Source: Pseudarthrobacter defluvii (GTDB taxonomy: Bacteria; Actinomycetota; Actinomycetes; Actinomycetales; Micrococcaceae). From it: a stretch of DNA of 64,000 bases. The notes under the pieces were generated by a model, which worked only from the letters and a program-made list of their open reading frames with translations, was not told the DNA's origin and searched no databases. The position numbers and the translations under genes are program-made. This document shows, piece by piece, positions 26,828 through 35,818 of the stretch; position 1 is the first letter of the stretch; the number at the start of each line of letters is the position of its first letter. Location of the stretch: contig NZ_JAUSYG010000001.1 in assembly GCF_030816725.1 (NCBI RefSeq), positions 496,001 to 560,000 on the forward strand. The letters are read 5' to 3'.

Positions 26828-26876
26828 CTGGATGGATCCTTCGGAGCTGGGGACAAGTCTGCTCCCAGCATACGGC

Positions 26877-26907
26877 GACGGCGCTGCCCAAGCCGGGCAG
26901 CGCCGTC
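26877..26907. terminator. Hairpin downstream of acs
   Basis: A 13-bp perfect GC-rich stem (26877-26889 with 26895-26907) around a 5-nt loop, lying 17 bp past the acs stop and before the DeoR gene. It lacks a T run, so termination is probable but may not be intrinsic. Confidence 0.6.
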
Positions 26908-26924
26908 GTCATAGTGCTTCCGCC

Positions 26925-28946
26925 CTACTTCCGGAGCGACTGCGCAATCTGCTGCATGATCATGGGATCGGAGAGGGTTGTGGCGTCGCCCGGGTCGCGG
27001 CCCTCGGCGACATCCTTGAGGAGGCGGCGCATGATCTTGCCGGAACGGGTCTTGGGCAGCTCCGGCACAACCAGGATGTTCTTTGGCTTGGCGATGGGGC
27101 CGATTTCCTTGCCCACATGGTTGCGCAGTTCCTGGACGGTGGCGTCGCCGTTGTTGGCGGCGTCGCCGCGGAGGATGACAAACGCCACCACGGCCTGGCC
27201 GGTTGTTTCGTCCGTGGCGCCCACGACGGCGGCCTCCGCCACGCTGGGGTGGCTCACCAGGGCGGATTCAATCTCCGTCGTTGAGAGCCGGTGCCCGGAG
27301 ACGTTCATGACGTCGTCCACGCGGCCGAGCAGCCAGATGTCCCCGTCTTCGTCCTTCTTGGCGCCGTCCCCGGCGAAGTACATGTTCTCGAACCGGGACC
27401 AGTAGGTGTCCTTGAACCGCTGCGGGTCGCCCCAGATGCCGCGCAGCATGGCGGGCCACGGCTCGCGGATCACCAGGAAGCCGCCGTGCCCGTTGGGGAC
27501 GGACTCGCCCATCTCATCGACGACGTCCACGGCGATGCCGGGCAGCGGCACCTGTGCCGAGCCGGGCTTGGTGGCAGTGACGCCGGGCAGCGGGGCGATC
27601 ATCTGGGCGCCGGTTTCGGTCTGCCACCACGTGTCCACGATGGGTGCCTTGTCCCCGCCGATGACCTTGCGGTACCACATCCAGGCTTCGGGGTTGATGG
27701 GTTCGCCGACCGAGCCCAGCACGCGCAAGGAGGACAGATCGTACTTGGCCGGGATGTCGGCGCCCCACTTCATGAAGGTGCGGATGGCGGTGGGCGCGGT
27801 GTAAAGGATGGAGACCTTATACTTTTCCACGATCTCCCACCAGCGGCCCTGGTGCGGGGAGTCCGGCGTGCCTTCGTACATCACCTGGGTGGCGCCGTTG
27901 ATGAGCGGCGCGTAGGCGACGTAGGAGTGTCCGGTGACCCAGCCGACGTCGGCCGTGCACCAGTACACGTCCGTTTCAGGGTGCAGGTCGAAGACCGCCT
28001 TGTGGGTGTAGGCAGTCTGGGTAAGGTAGCCGCCCGTGGTGTGGAGGATGCCCTTGGGCTTCCCGGTGGTGCCGGAGGTGTACAGGATGTACAGCGGGTG
28101 CTCCGAATCGTGGCCCACTGCGGTGTGCTCGGTGGACGCTGTCTCCACGGTGTCAGCCCACCAGTGGTCCCGGCCTTCCGTCCAGTCCACGTCCTGGCCG
28201 TTGCGCTTGACCACCACCACGTTCTGCACCGTGTGGCCATCGTGGGCCAGCGCGTCGTCGACGGCCGCCTTGAGCGGGCTCGGCTTGCCGCGGCGGAAAG
28301 TGCCGTCGGCGGTGACCACGAGCTTGGCCTCGGCGTCGTCGATCCGGGAACGGAGTGCTTCGGCGGAGAACCCGCCGAACACCACGGAGTGGACCGCGCC
28401 GATCCGGGCGCAGGCCAGGAGGGTGATGACCGCTTCCGGGATCATGGGCAGGTATACGGCCACGCGGTCGCCCTTGGCCACGCCCAGGGACTCGAAGGCG
28501 TTGGCCGCTTTTTTCACTTCTTCGGTCAGCTGCGCGTACGTGTAGGTCCGGGTGTCACCGGGTTCGCCCTCGAAGTAGATGGCCACCCGGTCCCCGTTGC
28601 CGGCTTCGACATGCCGGTCAAGCGCGTTGTACGCGGCATTGAGCTCCCCGCCAACGAACCACTTGGCGAACGGCGGATCGGACCAGTCCAGTGCCTGGGT
28701 GAAGTCTTTGTTCCAGGTCAGCAGCTCCCGCGCCTTCTTCGCCCAGAATGCAGGCCGGTCAGCGTTGGCCTCGTCATACTCCGCTGCGGAGACGACGGCG
28801 TCTGCCGCGAATTCCGGGCTGGGCGGGAAGGCCCGCGTCTCATGCAGCAGGTTCGCAAAGGCGTCGCCCTGGTGGCCTGGCTGGCCTGCCGGCTGGGCGG
28901 AAGCGGACGGAACGGTGGCTGTGGAGCTTGGAGTGTCCTGGGACAT
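26925..28946 (-). CDS. acs: Acetate--CoA ligase (acetyl-CoA synthetase)
   Basis: A 673-residue AMP-forming enzyme that activates acetate to acetyl-CoA. It shows the A3 motif [14 protein letters not shown], the A5 region [10 protein letters not shown], and the A10 motif [13 protein letters not shown], whose Lys is the regulatory acetylation site in the family. About 35 N-terminal residues are Ala/Pro-rich and variable. ATG 28946 is chosen because GATGAGG lies 6 nt upstream; an ATG 18 bp further up is possible, and the longer frame from 29108 is not supported. A candidate Crp site lies about 150 bp upstream, in line with GlxR/Crp control of acetate use in related genera. Confidence 0.95.
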   Translation of the reverse strand: MSQDTPSSTATVPSASAQPAGQPGHQGDAFANLLHETRAFPPSPEFAADAVVSAAEYDEANADRPAFWAKKARELLTWNKDFTQALDWSDPPFAKWFVGGELNAAYNALDRHVEAGNGDRVAIYFEGEPGDTRTYTYAQLTEEVKKAANAFESLGVAKGDRVAVYLPMIPEAVITLLACARIGAVHSVVFGGFSAEALRSRIDDAEAKLVVTADGTFRRGKPSPLKAAVDDALAHDGHTVQNVVVVKRNGQDVDWTEGRDHWWADTVETASTEHTAVGHDSEHPLYILYTSGTTGKPKGILHTTGGYLTQTAYTHKAVFDLHPETDVYWCTADVGWVTGHSYVAYAPLINGATQVMYEGTPDSPHQGRWWEIVEKYKVSILYTAPTAIRTFMKWGADIPAKYDLSSLRVLGSVGEPINPEAWMWYRKVIGGDKAPIVDTWWQTETGAQMIAPLPGVTATKPGSAQVPLPGIAVDVVDEMGESVPNGHGGFLVIREPWPAMLRGIWGDPQRFKDTYWSRFENMYFAGDGAKKDEDGDIWLLGRVDDVMNVSGHRLSTTEIESALVSHPSVAEAAVVGATDETTGQAVVAFVILRGDAANNGDATVQELRNHVGKEIGPIAKPKNILVVPELPKTRSGKIMRRLLKDVAEGRDPGDATTLSDPMIMQQIAQSLRK

Positions 28947-29355
28947 GTGAACCTCATCATTCATCGATCTTTGCCGCGCGGGACGCCGCCACCGCGAAAG
29001 CCCGCCGCTGGTGCGGCGCTGGGCTCCAGCCGGGGACGGACATACCGCAAAGAGCTGTTCCGAAACCAAGCCTAATGCTTGCCGCGCATCCTCTGTGCGC
29101 CCCGTCACAAATGCGCCCGCGAGCGGCGTTTTTTAAGCGGTGAATGGTGCCTTCATGACTCTGCCGGGGCCGCCAAAGGCCTGCGTCAGCTAGTGATCAG
29201 CCGGGCTGTTGACTAGGCTGAGATGGAATTGTGACTTCACTTCGGACCACTCCGGCAGGGCGCGAACAGCGCCATGCCGGGCCGGGACCGCAATGTCAAG
29301 ACGGCACGGTTTTCGGGTCCGGAGGGCCCGGTGCCGCCACGCTAAGGAGAGCAGA
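28947..29355. other. 409-bp divergent spacer between acs and a membrane-protein gene
   Basis: It holds the acs promoter region, the candidate Crp site at 29094-29109, and TAGGCT (29215-29220), a possible -10 box for rightward transcription. AAGGAG at 29344-29349 serves the next gene. No small ORF or structured RNA could be supported. Confidence 0.6.
29094..29109. promoter_or_regulatory. Candidate Crp/GlxR binding site upstream of acs
   Basis: TGTGCGCCCCGTCACA matches the TGTGA-N6-TCACA consensus at nine of ten fixed positions. It lies 148-163 bp before the acs start. A Crp-family regulator is encoded in this window. Confidence 0.5.
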
Positions 29356-30828
29356 ATGAACCAGCAGAGCTTCGGCCAGCGAACGGGTCCGGACACAGAA
29401 CCGGGACCCGGAGGCTCCGGACCGGCGTCCGTGGGACCGGGGCAGCCAGCTGCTGCCGGCAGCGCTTCACAGGGACAGGCTGGGCAGGCTGCAGCGCAGA
29501 AGGCTGGAGCCGGCAAGCTTGACCCCCATGCCCACCTGGCGGTCCTCGGCCCCTTTACCGTGCGCGACCTGGCCGTTTTTGCCGGCACGCTGATCTTGTT
29601 CGTCGCCTCCCTGCTGCCCCTCTTCGGCGCGCGGTACAACCTGTGGAACCTGAACAACCTGTTCTTCCTGGGACTGGGCATCGTCCTGCCGCTGATCGCC
29701 AGTGCGCTCTTCGCCGCCCGCCGCCTTGCCCCTGCCACGAAAATGCGGGTGGGCTCGCTCTCGATCGACCAGTTCGCGTCCGTGGTGGCCTCCTTTGCCC
29801 TGGCTTTCTTCTTCCTGTCGGTTGCGGGCGGTTATGTGACCAGCCTGCTGGTGGGCCTGATCGGTTCGCTGGTCCTGTTCGCCGCCACCGTGCTGGGCCG
29901 TTTCCTGCCGTACCTGTCCGGCGACTTCAAGGACCGACCGGAGGCCCCGGCACACATCGTGGCCCGCGACACTGCGGTTCCGGCGCGGAAGCCCCGGGCC
30001 CCTAAAGCGCCCAAGCCGGAGTCCGGCTCCAACCAGTCGAAGGGCGGCCATAAAGGCGCCGGTATCTTCGGCGGTGCCGGTGCAGGCTCTTCCGCCGTCC
30101 AGCCCGGTTCTTCCCCGCAGCCTGGTTCTTCCGTGCAGCATGGGTCTTCCACGCAGTCCGGCATTTCCACCCCGTCCGGTATTTCCACCCCGCCCGGTTC
30201 TTCCAGCCCCAGCGCCGAGCCCGGCCGGTCGGCCCACGTGCCCGCCACCGCTGCTGTCCCCGTGGCGAATGCTGGAGGTGCTGCCGCCGCGGGAGCAAGC
30301 GGGGGAGCCCGCAGCGCGGAACCTTCCGGCGCCGCACCCGCAGGCGCTGCAGGCCCGGAAACCTCAGCGCCCGTATCAACCGCCCCCGAAGCTGCGGACC
30401 ACACCCCCGCAGTGGATGCCGGCCCGCCCACCCAGGCAGGCGACGTCGTCCGCCCTGCCCCTGCGCAGGCTGCCGAGGAAACCCAGTACTCAGACGTCCC
30501 TGCGGCAAATGCTCCGCAGGCGGCCTGGGAGCCGCCGGCCGCCACTGCTGTGCACCAGCAGGTCCGTGCCGAGCAGCCCATTGGGGCGACGGTGGACCCG
30601 TCCAGCCGCCATGAAGAGAATGACGGGCAGCCGATCCACGAGGCCTTCTGGTTCGCCGTGGCCCAGCACCGCACAGCCTTCGACCCACGCACAGGCGCCC
30701 CGGCCTTTGTAATCGAGCCCGGCGGCTGGGTTCTGGCACTCGAGGACCGGGGTCACGAGTTCCTGGTCCAGCACACGGACGGGCGGCTGGGCGTCCTGCG
30801 CGACCTCAGCAACATCGAGCGCGGCTGA
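29356..30828 (+). CDS. Membrane protein with Ala/Ser/Pro-rich repeat linker
   Basis: A 490-residue protein of unknown function. Residues about 60-195 contain four transmembrane segments (for example [21 protein letters not shown] at the first). A roughly 200-residue low-complexity linker follows, with six 18-bp-encoded repeats of the type QPGSSV/TPSGIS. The last 70 residues form a compact conserved-looking domain ([23 protein letters not shown] ... [20 protein letters not shown]). AAGGAG precedes the ATG. It is followed 4 bp later by nth, so it probably shares a transcript with nth and the NUDIX gene. The cytoplasmic tail could be a sensor or interaction domain; that is a guess. Confidence 0.8.
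   Translation: MNQQSFGQRTGPDTEPGPGGSGPASVGPGQPAAAGSASQGQAGQAAAQKAGAGKLDPHAHLAVLGPFTVRDLAVFAGTLILFVASLLPLFGARYNLWNLNNLFFLGLGIVLPLIASALFAARRLAPATKMRVGSLSIDQFASVVASFALAFFFLSVAGGYVTSLLVGLIGSLVLFAATVLGRFLPYLSGDFKDRPEAPAHIVARDTAVPARKPRAPKAPKPESGSNQSKGGHKGAGIFGGAGAGSSAVQPGSSPQPGSSVQHGSSTQSGISTPSGISTPPGSSSPSAEPGRSAHVPATAAVPVANAGGAAAAGASGGARSAEPSGAAPAGAAGPETSAPVSTAPEAADHTPAVDAGPPTQAGDVVRPAPAQAAEETQYSDVPAANAPQAAWEPPAATAVHQQVRAEQPIGATVDPSSRHEENDGQPIHEAFWFAVAQHRTAFDPRTGAPAFVIEPGGWVLALEDRGHEFLVQHTDGRLGVLRDLSNIERG
30100..30207 (+). repeat. Six imperfect 18-bp tandem repeats in the linker of the membrane protein
   Basis: Units start at 30100, 30118, 30136, 30154, 30172 and 30190. Each encodes a hexapeptide of the pattern (Q/P)-x-G-(S/I)-S-x. 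Confidence 0.85.
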
Positions 30829-30832
30829 CGCC

Positions 30833-31666
30833 GTGGCCGGGGTCCGAACCAAAGCCGGACAGGCCGCCGGCATGCCGGTGGTGTCGTCCGAATCCGTCCT
30901 GGCGCTGAAGCGGCGGGCACGGCGCATTCACCGGGCCCTGGCCGAGAAATACCCGTACGCGCACGCGGAACTGGACTTCAGCAACCCTTATGAACTGCTC
31001 GTGGCCACCGTGCTGTCCGCCCAAACCACGGACGTCACGGTCAACCAGGTCACCAAGGTCCTGTTCACGCGCTACCCAAATGCGCGGTCGCTGGCGGAGG
31101 CGGACCCCGCAGAGCTTGAAACCATCCTCAAGCCCACCGGATTCTTCCGCGCAAAATCGAGGAATGTCCTTGCCCTGTGCACCCGTCTGGTGGACGACTT
31201 TGACGGTGAGGTCCCGGGCCGGATGGAGGACCTGGTCACGTTGCCCGGGGTAGGGCGGAAGACGGCCAACGTGGTGCTCGCCAACGCCTTTGGCGTTCCG
31301 GGGATATCCGTTGACACGCACTTCGCCCGCCTGGCCAAGCGGTTTGGGTGGACCCAGTCCGAGGACCCTGTGCAGATCGAACAGGACGTGGCCGAACTGT
31401 TCGAGCGCAAGGACTGGACCATGCTCTCCCACCGGGTCATCTTCCACGGCCGCCGCGTCTGCCATGCCCGCAAGCCCGCCTGCGGTGCCTGCCCGGTGGC
31501 CAACTGGTGCCCCAGCTACGGCCTGGGTGAGACTGACCCCGACAAAGCAGCCAAACTCCTCAAATACGAACTTGCGCCCGGCAGCGAGGCACTCCTGGAG
31601 CAATACCTGGCAGAACAGCACCGGGCGGCGGAGATCCGGATGGCCTCCCAGATGAGGACCCCGTGA
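30833..31666 (+). CDS. nth: Endonuclease III (base-excision DNA glycosylase/AP lyase)
   Basis: A 277-residue repair enzyme for oxidised pyrimidines. The helix-hairpin-helix [12 protein letters not shown] carries the catalytic Lys143, and SVDTHFARL carries the catalytic Asp161. The [4Fe-4S] ligands are Cys210, Cys217, Cys220 and Cys226 (C-x6-C-x2-C-x5-C). The annotated start is GTG just after the previous stop; an ATG at 30872 (MPVVSS) is an equally plausible start, since the first 13 residues are not conserved-looking. It overlaps the NUDIX gene by 4 bp (GTGA). The nth-NUDIX-marP neighbourhood is conserved in Actinobacteria. Confidence 0.94.
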   Translation: MAGVRTKAGQAAGMPVVSSESVLALKRRARRIHRALAEKYPYAHAELDFSNPYELLVATVLSAQTTDVTVNQVTKVLFTRYPNARSLAEADPAELETILKPTGFFRAKSRNVLALCTRLVDDFDGEVPGRMEDLVTLPGVGRKTANVVLANAFGVPGISVDTHFARLAKRFGWTQSEDPVQIEQDVAELFERKDWTMLSHRVIFHGRRVCHARKPACGACPVANWCPSYGLGETDPDKAAKLLKYELAPGSEALLEQYLAEQHRAAEIRMASQMRTP

Positions 31667-32340
31667 GCGCACGCGAAGACCTCGCTGAGTTGGTGCGGCG
31701 GGCGGAGAACGGAACGGCGGGACCGCCCGATCCCCGATGGGCCGCGCTCACAGTGGACGCCGCCCGTGCCCGCAGGGCTGCCGTCCTGATGCTTTTCGGC
31801 GTCCTCGACGACGTCCCGGCCACATCCGGCAAGCCGCTGGCACCGGCCGACCTCGACGTCCTGCTCCTGGAGCGGGCCCACACGCTGGGGTCGCATCCGG
31901 GGCAGGTTGCATTTCCGGGCGGCGGCATCGACAGGGGCGAAACCCCGGTGGCCGCGGCGCTCCGCGAAGCCGAGGAGGAAACCGGGCTGGACTCCAGCGG
32001 GGTTGAGGTCCTGGGCAGCCTCCAGGAACTGGGCCTGGCGCACAGCAACTTCCTGGTGACGCCGGTACTCGGGTGGTGGCATTCCCCGTCTCCGATACGG
32101 GTGGTTGACTACGGCGAATCCGCCCAAGTGTTCCGCGTCCCGGTCCGGGACCTCCTGGACCCGGACAACCGGGTCATGGCCACCGTCCACCGGGCGGGCC
32201 GCACCTTCGACAGTCCTGCATTCACCGTCAACGGGGTGGTGGTGTGGGGTTTTACCGGCATTGTGCTGAGCGGCCTCTTCGACCAGCTCGGCTGGTCCGT
32301 TCCGTGGGACCGGCACCGGCTGCATCCCATGGGCGTCTAG
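31663..32340 (+). CDS. NUDIX hydrolase, CoA pyrophosphatase type
   Basis: A 225-residue enzyme expected to hydrolyse coenzyme A or its derivatives to 4'-phosphopantetheine and 3',5'-ADP. The NUDIX box is complete ([20 protein letters not shown], about 87-106), and the preceding [17 protein letters not shown] fits the NudL/CoAse signature. Start GTG overlaps the nth stop (GTGA). Equivalent to Rv3672c by position. CoA specificity is from family knowledge. Confidence 0.9.
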   Translation: MSAREDLAELVRRAENGTAGPPDPRWAALTVDAARARRAAVLMLFGVLDDVPATSGKPLAPADLDVLLLERAHTLGSHPGQVAFPGGGIDRGETPVAAALREAEEETGLDSSGVEVLGSLQELGLAHSNFLVTPVLGWWHSPSPIRVVDYGESAQVFRVPVRDLLDPDNRVMATVHRAGRTFDSPAFTVNGVVVWGFTGIVLSGLFDQLGWSVPWDRHRLHPMGV

Positions 32341-32341
32341 T

Positions 32342-32530
32342 TCACGTCTGCCGGCGCAAATCCACAACGATGCCGGTGGCCGCGTTCTCACGCATGGCCT
32401 TGATGCCGTCGCGGAGCAGGCTCAGCGACCTGAAGGTGGGCGACACCGCAACCACGTTGCCCTCGGAGTCGGTGAGCCGCAGCCGGTAAGACTCGTCGCC
32501 TGTGCGGTGTATTTCAAATCTTCCCGCCAT
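32342..32530 (-). CDS. DUF1508 (YegP-like) small protein
   Basis: A 62-residue protein of the DUF1508 fold: FEIHRTGDESYRLRLTDSEGNVVAVS, then a Tyr/Ser-type repeat helix (SLSLLRDGIKAMRENAATG). One repeat only. GGGAGG is upstream at slightly long spacing. It is convergent with the NUDIX gene, with a 1-bp gap between stops. Function unknown; family members are small stress-associated proteins. Confidence 0.85.
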   Translation of the reverse strand: MAGRFEIHRTGDESYRLRLTDSEGNVVAVSPTFRSLSLLRDGIKAMRENAATGIVVDLRRQT

Positions 32531-32693
32531 GGATGGGGACCTCCCTGGTATGCGTCGTTGCATCAGCGTGTGGACCGGTCTGTTTCAGTCACCGCTTTCG
32601 ACTGTAACCTCCGCCACCGGACCCGTCGAGCTACCGCCGGGTAGGTTACCTTGCGTCTCGAAAGCAGGCATCCCCGCCCTCCATGGGTGGCAG

Positions 32694-34430
32694 TTATTTG
32701 GCGAGGTCATAGGAGTCGACAACGGCCAGGCTCACCGGGAACTCAACCGGGATCGGCCCGAACAACAGTTCCTTCGCGGCCCTCGCCGATTCCTCGATCG
32801 CCCTGATGCAGGCGTCGACGCCGTCCGCGGGCGCATGCACCATCACCTCATCGTGCAGGAAGAAGACGAGCTCGGCCCGGACTGCCCCGCCACCGCCGCC
32901 GGTGCCTGCCGTCCGCAGGGTGCGCAGCCGCCGTCGTAATTCCGCAAGCCAGCACGCCGCCCAGTCCGCCGCCGAACCCTGGACCACGAAGTTCCGGGTG
33001 AAACGCCCCCGGCTACGCGCAATGGATTCCGCCCGGCGCTGCTCATCCGCCGTCGCCGAACGCTGGCTGAGGAACCACCGCTCCGAGGGCGGCGGGCTGC
33101 TCCGGCCCAGCCGTGTGGTCACCGTCCCGCCGGCTTCGCCCGCCCGCGCTGCTTTCTCCACAAAATCCACGGCACGCGGATACGTGCGCGACAGCTGCGG
33201 CATCAGGCGGCCCGCTTCGCCGGAGGTGGCCCCGTACATGGCGCCCAGCAGCGCCATCTTCGCTTTGGCCCGGTCACCGCCAAAACCCTTGGCAGCGATC
33301 CCGGCATAGAGGTCCTGGTCCCGCGCTGCCTCGGCCATGGTGGAATCCTGCGCCAGGGCCACCAGGACCCGCGGTTCCAGCTGTGACGCGTCCGCGACGA
33401 TCAGCTTGAAGCCGGGATCGGCGTGCACCGCGCCGCGGACCTGGCGCGGGATCTGCAGCGCACCACCGCCCCGGGACGCCCAACGCCCCGACACCACGCC
33501 GCCCACCACGTACTCGGGACGGAACCTGCCACCGTCCACCCAGGCGTCCAGCCAGGACCAGCCATTGGCGGTGTGCAGGCGGGAGAGTTTCTTGTACTCC
33601 AGCAATGGCCCAATGGCCGGGTGGGTGGACTCCCTGAGCTCCCACTTGCGGGTGCTCTTCACCTCGATGCCGTTGCGGTGGAGGGCCCGCATCAGGTCCT
33701 GCGGCGAATCCGGATTCAGCCCGGGAGCCTGCAGCAGGGAGCGGAGTTCCGTGGCGAGCGCCTCGAGTTTTTGCGGACGCTGCCCGGCCGGCGGGCGGGG
33801 GCCCAAGTGGCTGGTGAGGATCTGTTCGTGCAGGTCCTGCCGCCAGGGAACGCCGGCCTGCTGCATTTCGGCAGCCACCATGGCGGCCGCAGACTCCGCC
33901 GCGAGCAGCAGCTGCAGGCGCTGCCGACGGTTTTCCTCCGTGCCCACCGCTGCCAGCGCGGCCTGCTGCTCAGCGTACTCGGCACGAAGGTCTTCAAGGG
34001 CAACGCCCGGTGGCGGGCCGGCCGCCGGATCATCAAACAGCGCCCCTTGGTCTGCCGGGGGCCGGGGCGGCAGCAGCGCCTTCGGGGGGAGCGCGGGATC
34101 CTCCGCCGGGGTCCGGTCAGTGTTCCTGGCATACTCCGTGTGGGCGCTGAACTGGGAGAATGCCAGGATGTTGCCGCAGAGCGTGACGTCATAGCAGCGC
34201 TCCACCTCCACGCCGGATGCGAGCAGCGCCGGGTACCAGTCCTGGGTACGGTGCCAGATCCAGCGGGGCGGCACGCCGCCGGGACGCCGGACTTCCAGTT
34301 CACGGACGACGGCGGCAAGATCGCCGAGTGCCACCACTTTGGCTTCGGGGGTGGCAGGCTGGGCATGCCCGGCCTGGGGCAGTTCCTGAAGGGCCGCACC
34401 GCGGGGATGGGCGGCGAGCAGCAGGTACAT
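32694..34430 (-). CDS. Family A DNA polymerase-like protein (bifunctional exonuclease/polymerase family)
   Basis: A 578-residue protein resembling the C-terminal part of DNA polymerase I. Polymerase motif A (VADASQLEPRVLVALAQD), motif B (RAKAKMALLGAMYG) and motif C (FFLHDEVMVHAP) are all intact. There is no 5' nuclease domain. The N-terminal region sits where the 3'-5' exonuclease should be, but the DxE metal motif is not visible, so proofreading is probably lost. It starts at ATG 34430; the 15 extra upstream residues are not used. This actinobacterial paralogue occurs beside true PolA in many genomes; its role, perhaps in repair synthesis, is not established. Confidence 0.88.
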   Translation of the reverse strand: MYLLLAAHPRGAALQELPQAGHAQPATPEAKVVALGDLAAVVRELEVRRPGGVPPRWIWHRTQDWYPALLASGVEVERCYDVTLCGNILAFSQFSAHTEYARNTDRTPAEDPALPPKALLPPRPPADQGALFDDPAAGPPPGVALEDLRAEYAEQQAALAAVGTEENRRQRLQLLLAAESAAAMVAAEMQQAGVPWRQDLHEQILTSHLGPRPPAGQRPQKLEALATELRSLLQAPGLNPDSPQDLMRALHRNGIEVKSTRKWELRESTHPAIGPLLEYKKLSRLHTANGWSWLDAWVDGGRFRPEYVVGGVVSGRWASRGGGALQIPRQVRGAVHADPGFKLIVADASQLEPRVLVALAQDSTMAEAARDQDLYAGIAAKGFGGDRAKAKMALLGAMYGATSGEAGRLMPQLSRTYPRAVDFVEKAARAGEAGGTVTTRLGRSSPPPSERWFLSQRSATADEQRRAESIARSRGRFTRNFVVQGSAADWAACWLAELRRRLRTLRTAGTGGGGGAVRAELVFFLHDEVMVHAPADGVDACIRAIEESARAAKELLFGPIPVEFPVSLAVVDSYDLAK

Positions 34431-34525
34431 GCTCCCATTGTGCCCTGTCCGCGGAGCACGCAGGTTTGTCCACATACGGGAATTGCTCCCTTAACTGCGT
34501 AGTGCGGCCACGGAAGAGTGGCTCC

Positions 34526-35818
34526 ATGAGCAGGCACCAGCTGAACGCAGCGCGATCCGGGCAGGAACAGGCCAGAAGGTCCTCCAAGCGGCCACCCGGT
34601 GCGGCGCCACCGACGCCCGGGAGACCTTTGTCCTCGGGGGATCCTTTGTCCGTCGGTGCCGGGGCGTCCGCCGCGTGGCTCCCGGAAGGTGGCGGACCAT
34701 ACGGTGCAGGCCCCAACAGGGAACCGCTCTCTGCTCCGGCACCGGTTGGGTCAGTGTCGTCGGGTCCCGGCGAGGTGCTGCTGCTCACCTCCTCCGGCGT
34801 CCTCCGCGCCGAAGTGGAACGCATTGTGGCAGCCGCCGGCGCCCATTTGCGCGTCGTCGCGGACGCGGTGGAGGGCGGGCGGTACTGGGAGGCGGCATCG
34901 GCTGTCCTGGTGGGAAGTGACATCAGGGAGTTGCCGCCCCGCCGAAGCACACCTGCGGTCATGGTGGGCCTTGACGGTGAGGGAGACAGCCTCTGGCACC
35001 TTGCGGCTGCCCTGGGTGCCGAACGCGTTGCCGTGCTGCCCGATGCCGCCGCCTGGCTCGCCGACCACCTCAGCCGGTCCCGTTCGCCGGGCCCGGGCGG
35101 GCTGGTCCTTGGCGTCATAGGCGGCTGCGGCGGTGCCGGGGCCACAACCGCCGCCATCTGGATAGCGCAGGCCGCTGCCGGGCTGGGCGCCAGGGTCCTG
35201 CTGGTTGACGGGGACCCGTGGGGAGGAGGACTGGAACTCGCTCTCGCCGCGGAGGAGAATCCCGGTCTCCGCTGGCCCGACCTCGCCGAGGCCAGGGGGA
35301 GCATCGATCCCCTGCAGCTCTCGGATTCCCTGCCGGTTGCCGGCGGCTTCTCTTTCCTGTCGTGGCCTGCCACCCGGGAGCATCCCCTTCCTGTCGCTGC
35401 TGCTGCCGCCGCCGGTGTACTCGATGCCGCGCGGCGCGGTTATGAACTGGTTGTTGTCGATGTGGGACGCAGCGCGCAGCCGCTCCAGACGGTGGCGTGG
35501 GACTGCGACCGGATCCTGTTGGTGGTGCCGGCACAGTTGAAGGCAGCCGTGGCGGCAGTACGCCTGCTCCAGGAGCTTCCCCCGGTGGAGGCGGCCCTGC
35601 TGGTGCGCGGCCGGCCCGGTGCGGCCCTCGACAGTTCCCTGATCGCCGACGCTGTGGGGCTGCCCGTGCAGGGGCGCATCCCGGAACTGCGCGCCGTCAC
35701 GGGGGCCTTGGAATCGGGCCGTCTCCTGGACCTCGGGAAGCGCCGGAACATCCGGCACTTCGGCGGAACAGTGCTCGATTGGCTCGGAGAGGACCTGCAG
35801 GCGGGGGACATGGCGTGA
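34526..35818 (+). CDS. Septum-site-determining-like / CpaE-like P-loop protein of the Tad locus
   Basis: A 430-residue protein, first gene of the Tad pilus locus and matching Rv3660c (ssd) by position. The N-terminal 85 residues are low complexity. A receiver-like segment (EVLLLTSSGVLRAEVERIVAA) is followed by a MinD/ParA-type ATPase domain. The phosphate loop reads GVIGGCGGAGATTAA and lacks the Lys of deviant Walker A motifs, as in Ssd. VLLVDGDPWGGGLELAL is the switch I region. The protein may localise the pilus machinery or septum. ATG 34526 is chosen at the end of the divergent promoter region; the longer frame would cross the polymerase promoter. It overlaps tadA by 4 bp. Confidence 0.88.
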   Translation: MSRHQLNAARSGQEQARRSSKRPPGAAPPTPGRPLSSGDPLSVGAGASAAWLPEGGGPYGAGPNREPLSAPAPVGSVSSGPGEVLLLTSSGVLRAEVERIVAAAGAHLRVVADAVEGGRYWEAASAVLVGSDIRELPPRRSTPAVMVGLDGEGDSLWHLAAALGAERVAVLPDAAAWLADHLSRSRSPGPGGLVLGVIGGCGGAGATTAAIWIAQAAAGLGARVLLVDGDPWGGGLELALAAEENPGLRWPDLAEARGSIDPLQLSDSLPVAGGFSFLSWPATREHPLPVAAAAAAGVLDAARRGYELVVVDVGRSAQPLQTVAWDCDRILLVVPAQLKAAVAAVRLLQELPPVEAALLVRGRPGAALDSSLIADAVGLPVQGRIPELRAVTGALESGRLLDLGKRRNIRHFGGTVLDWLGEDLQAGDMA

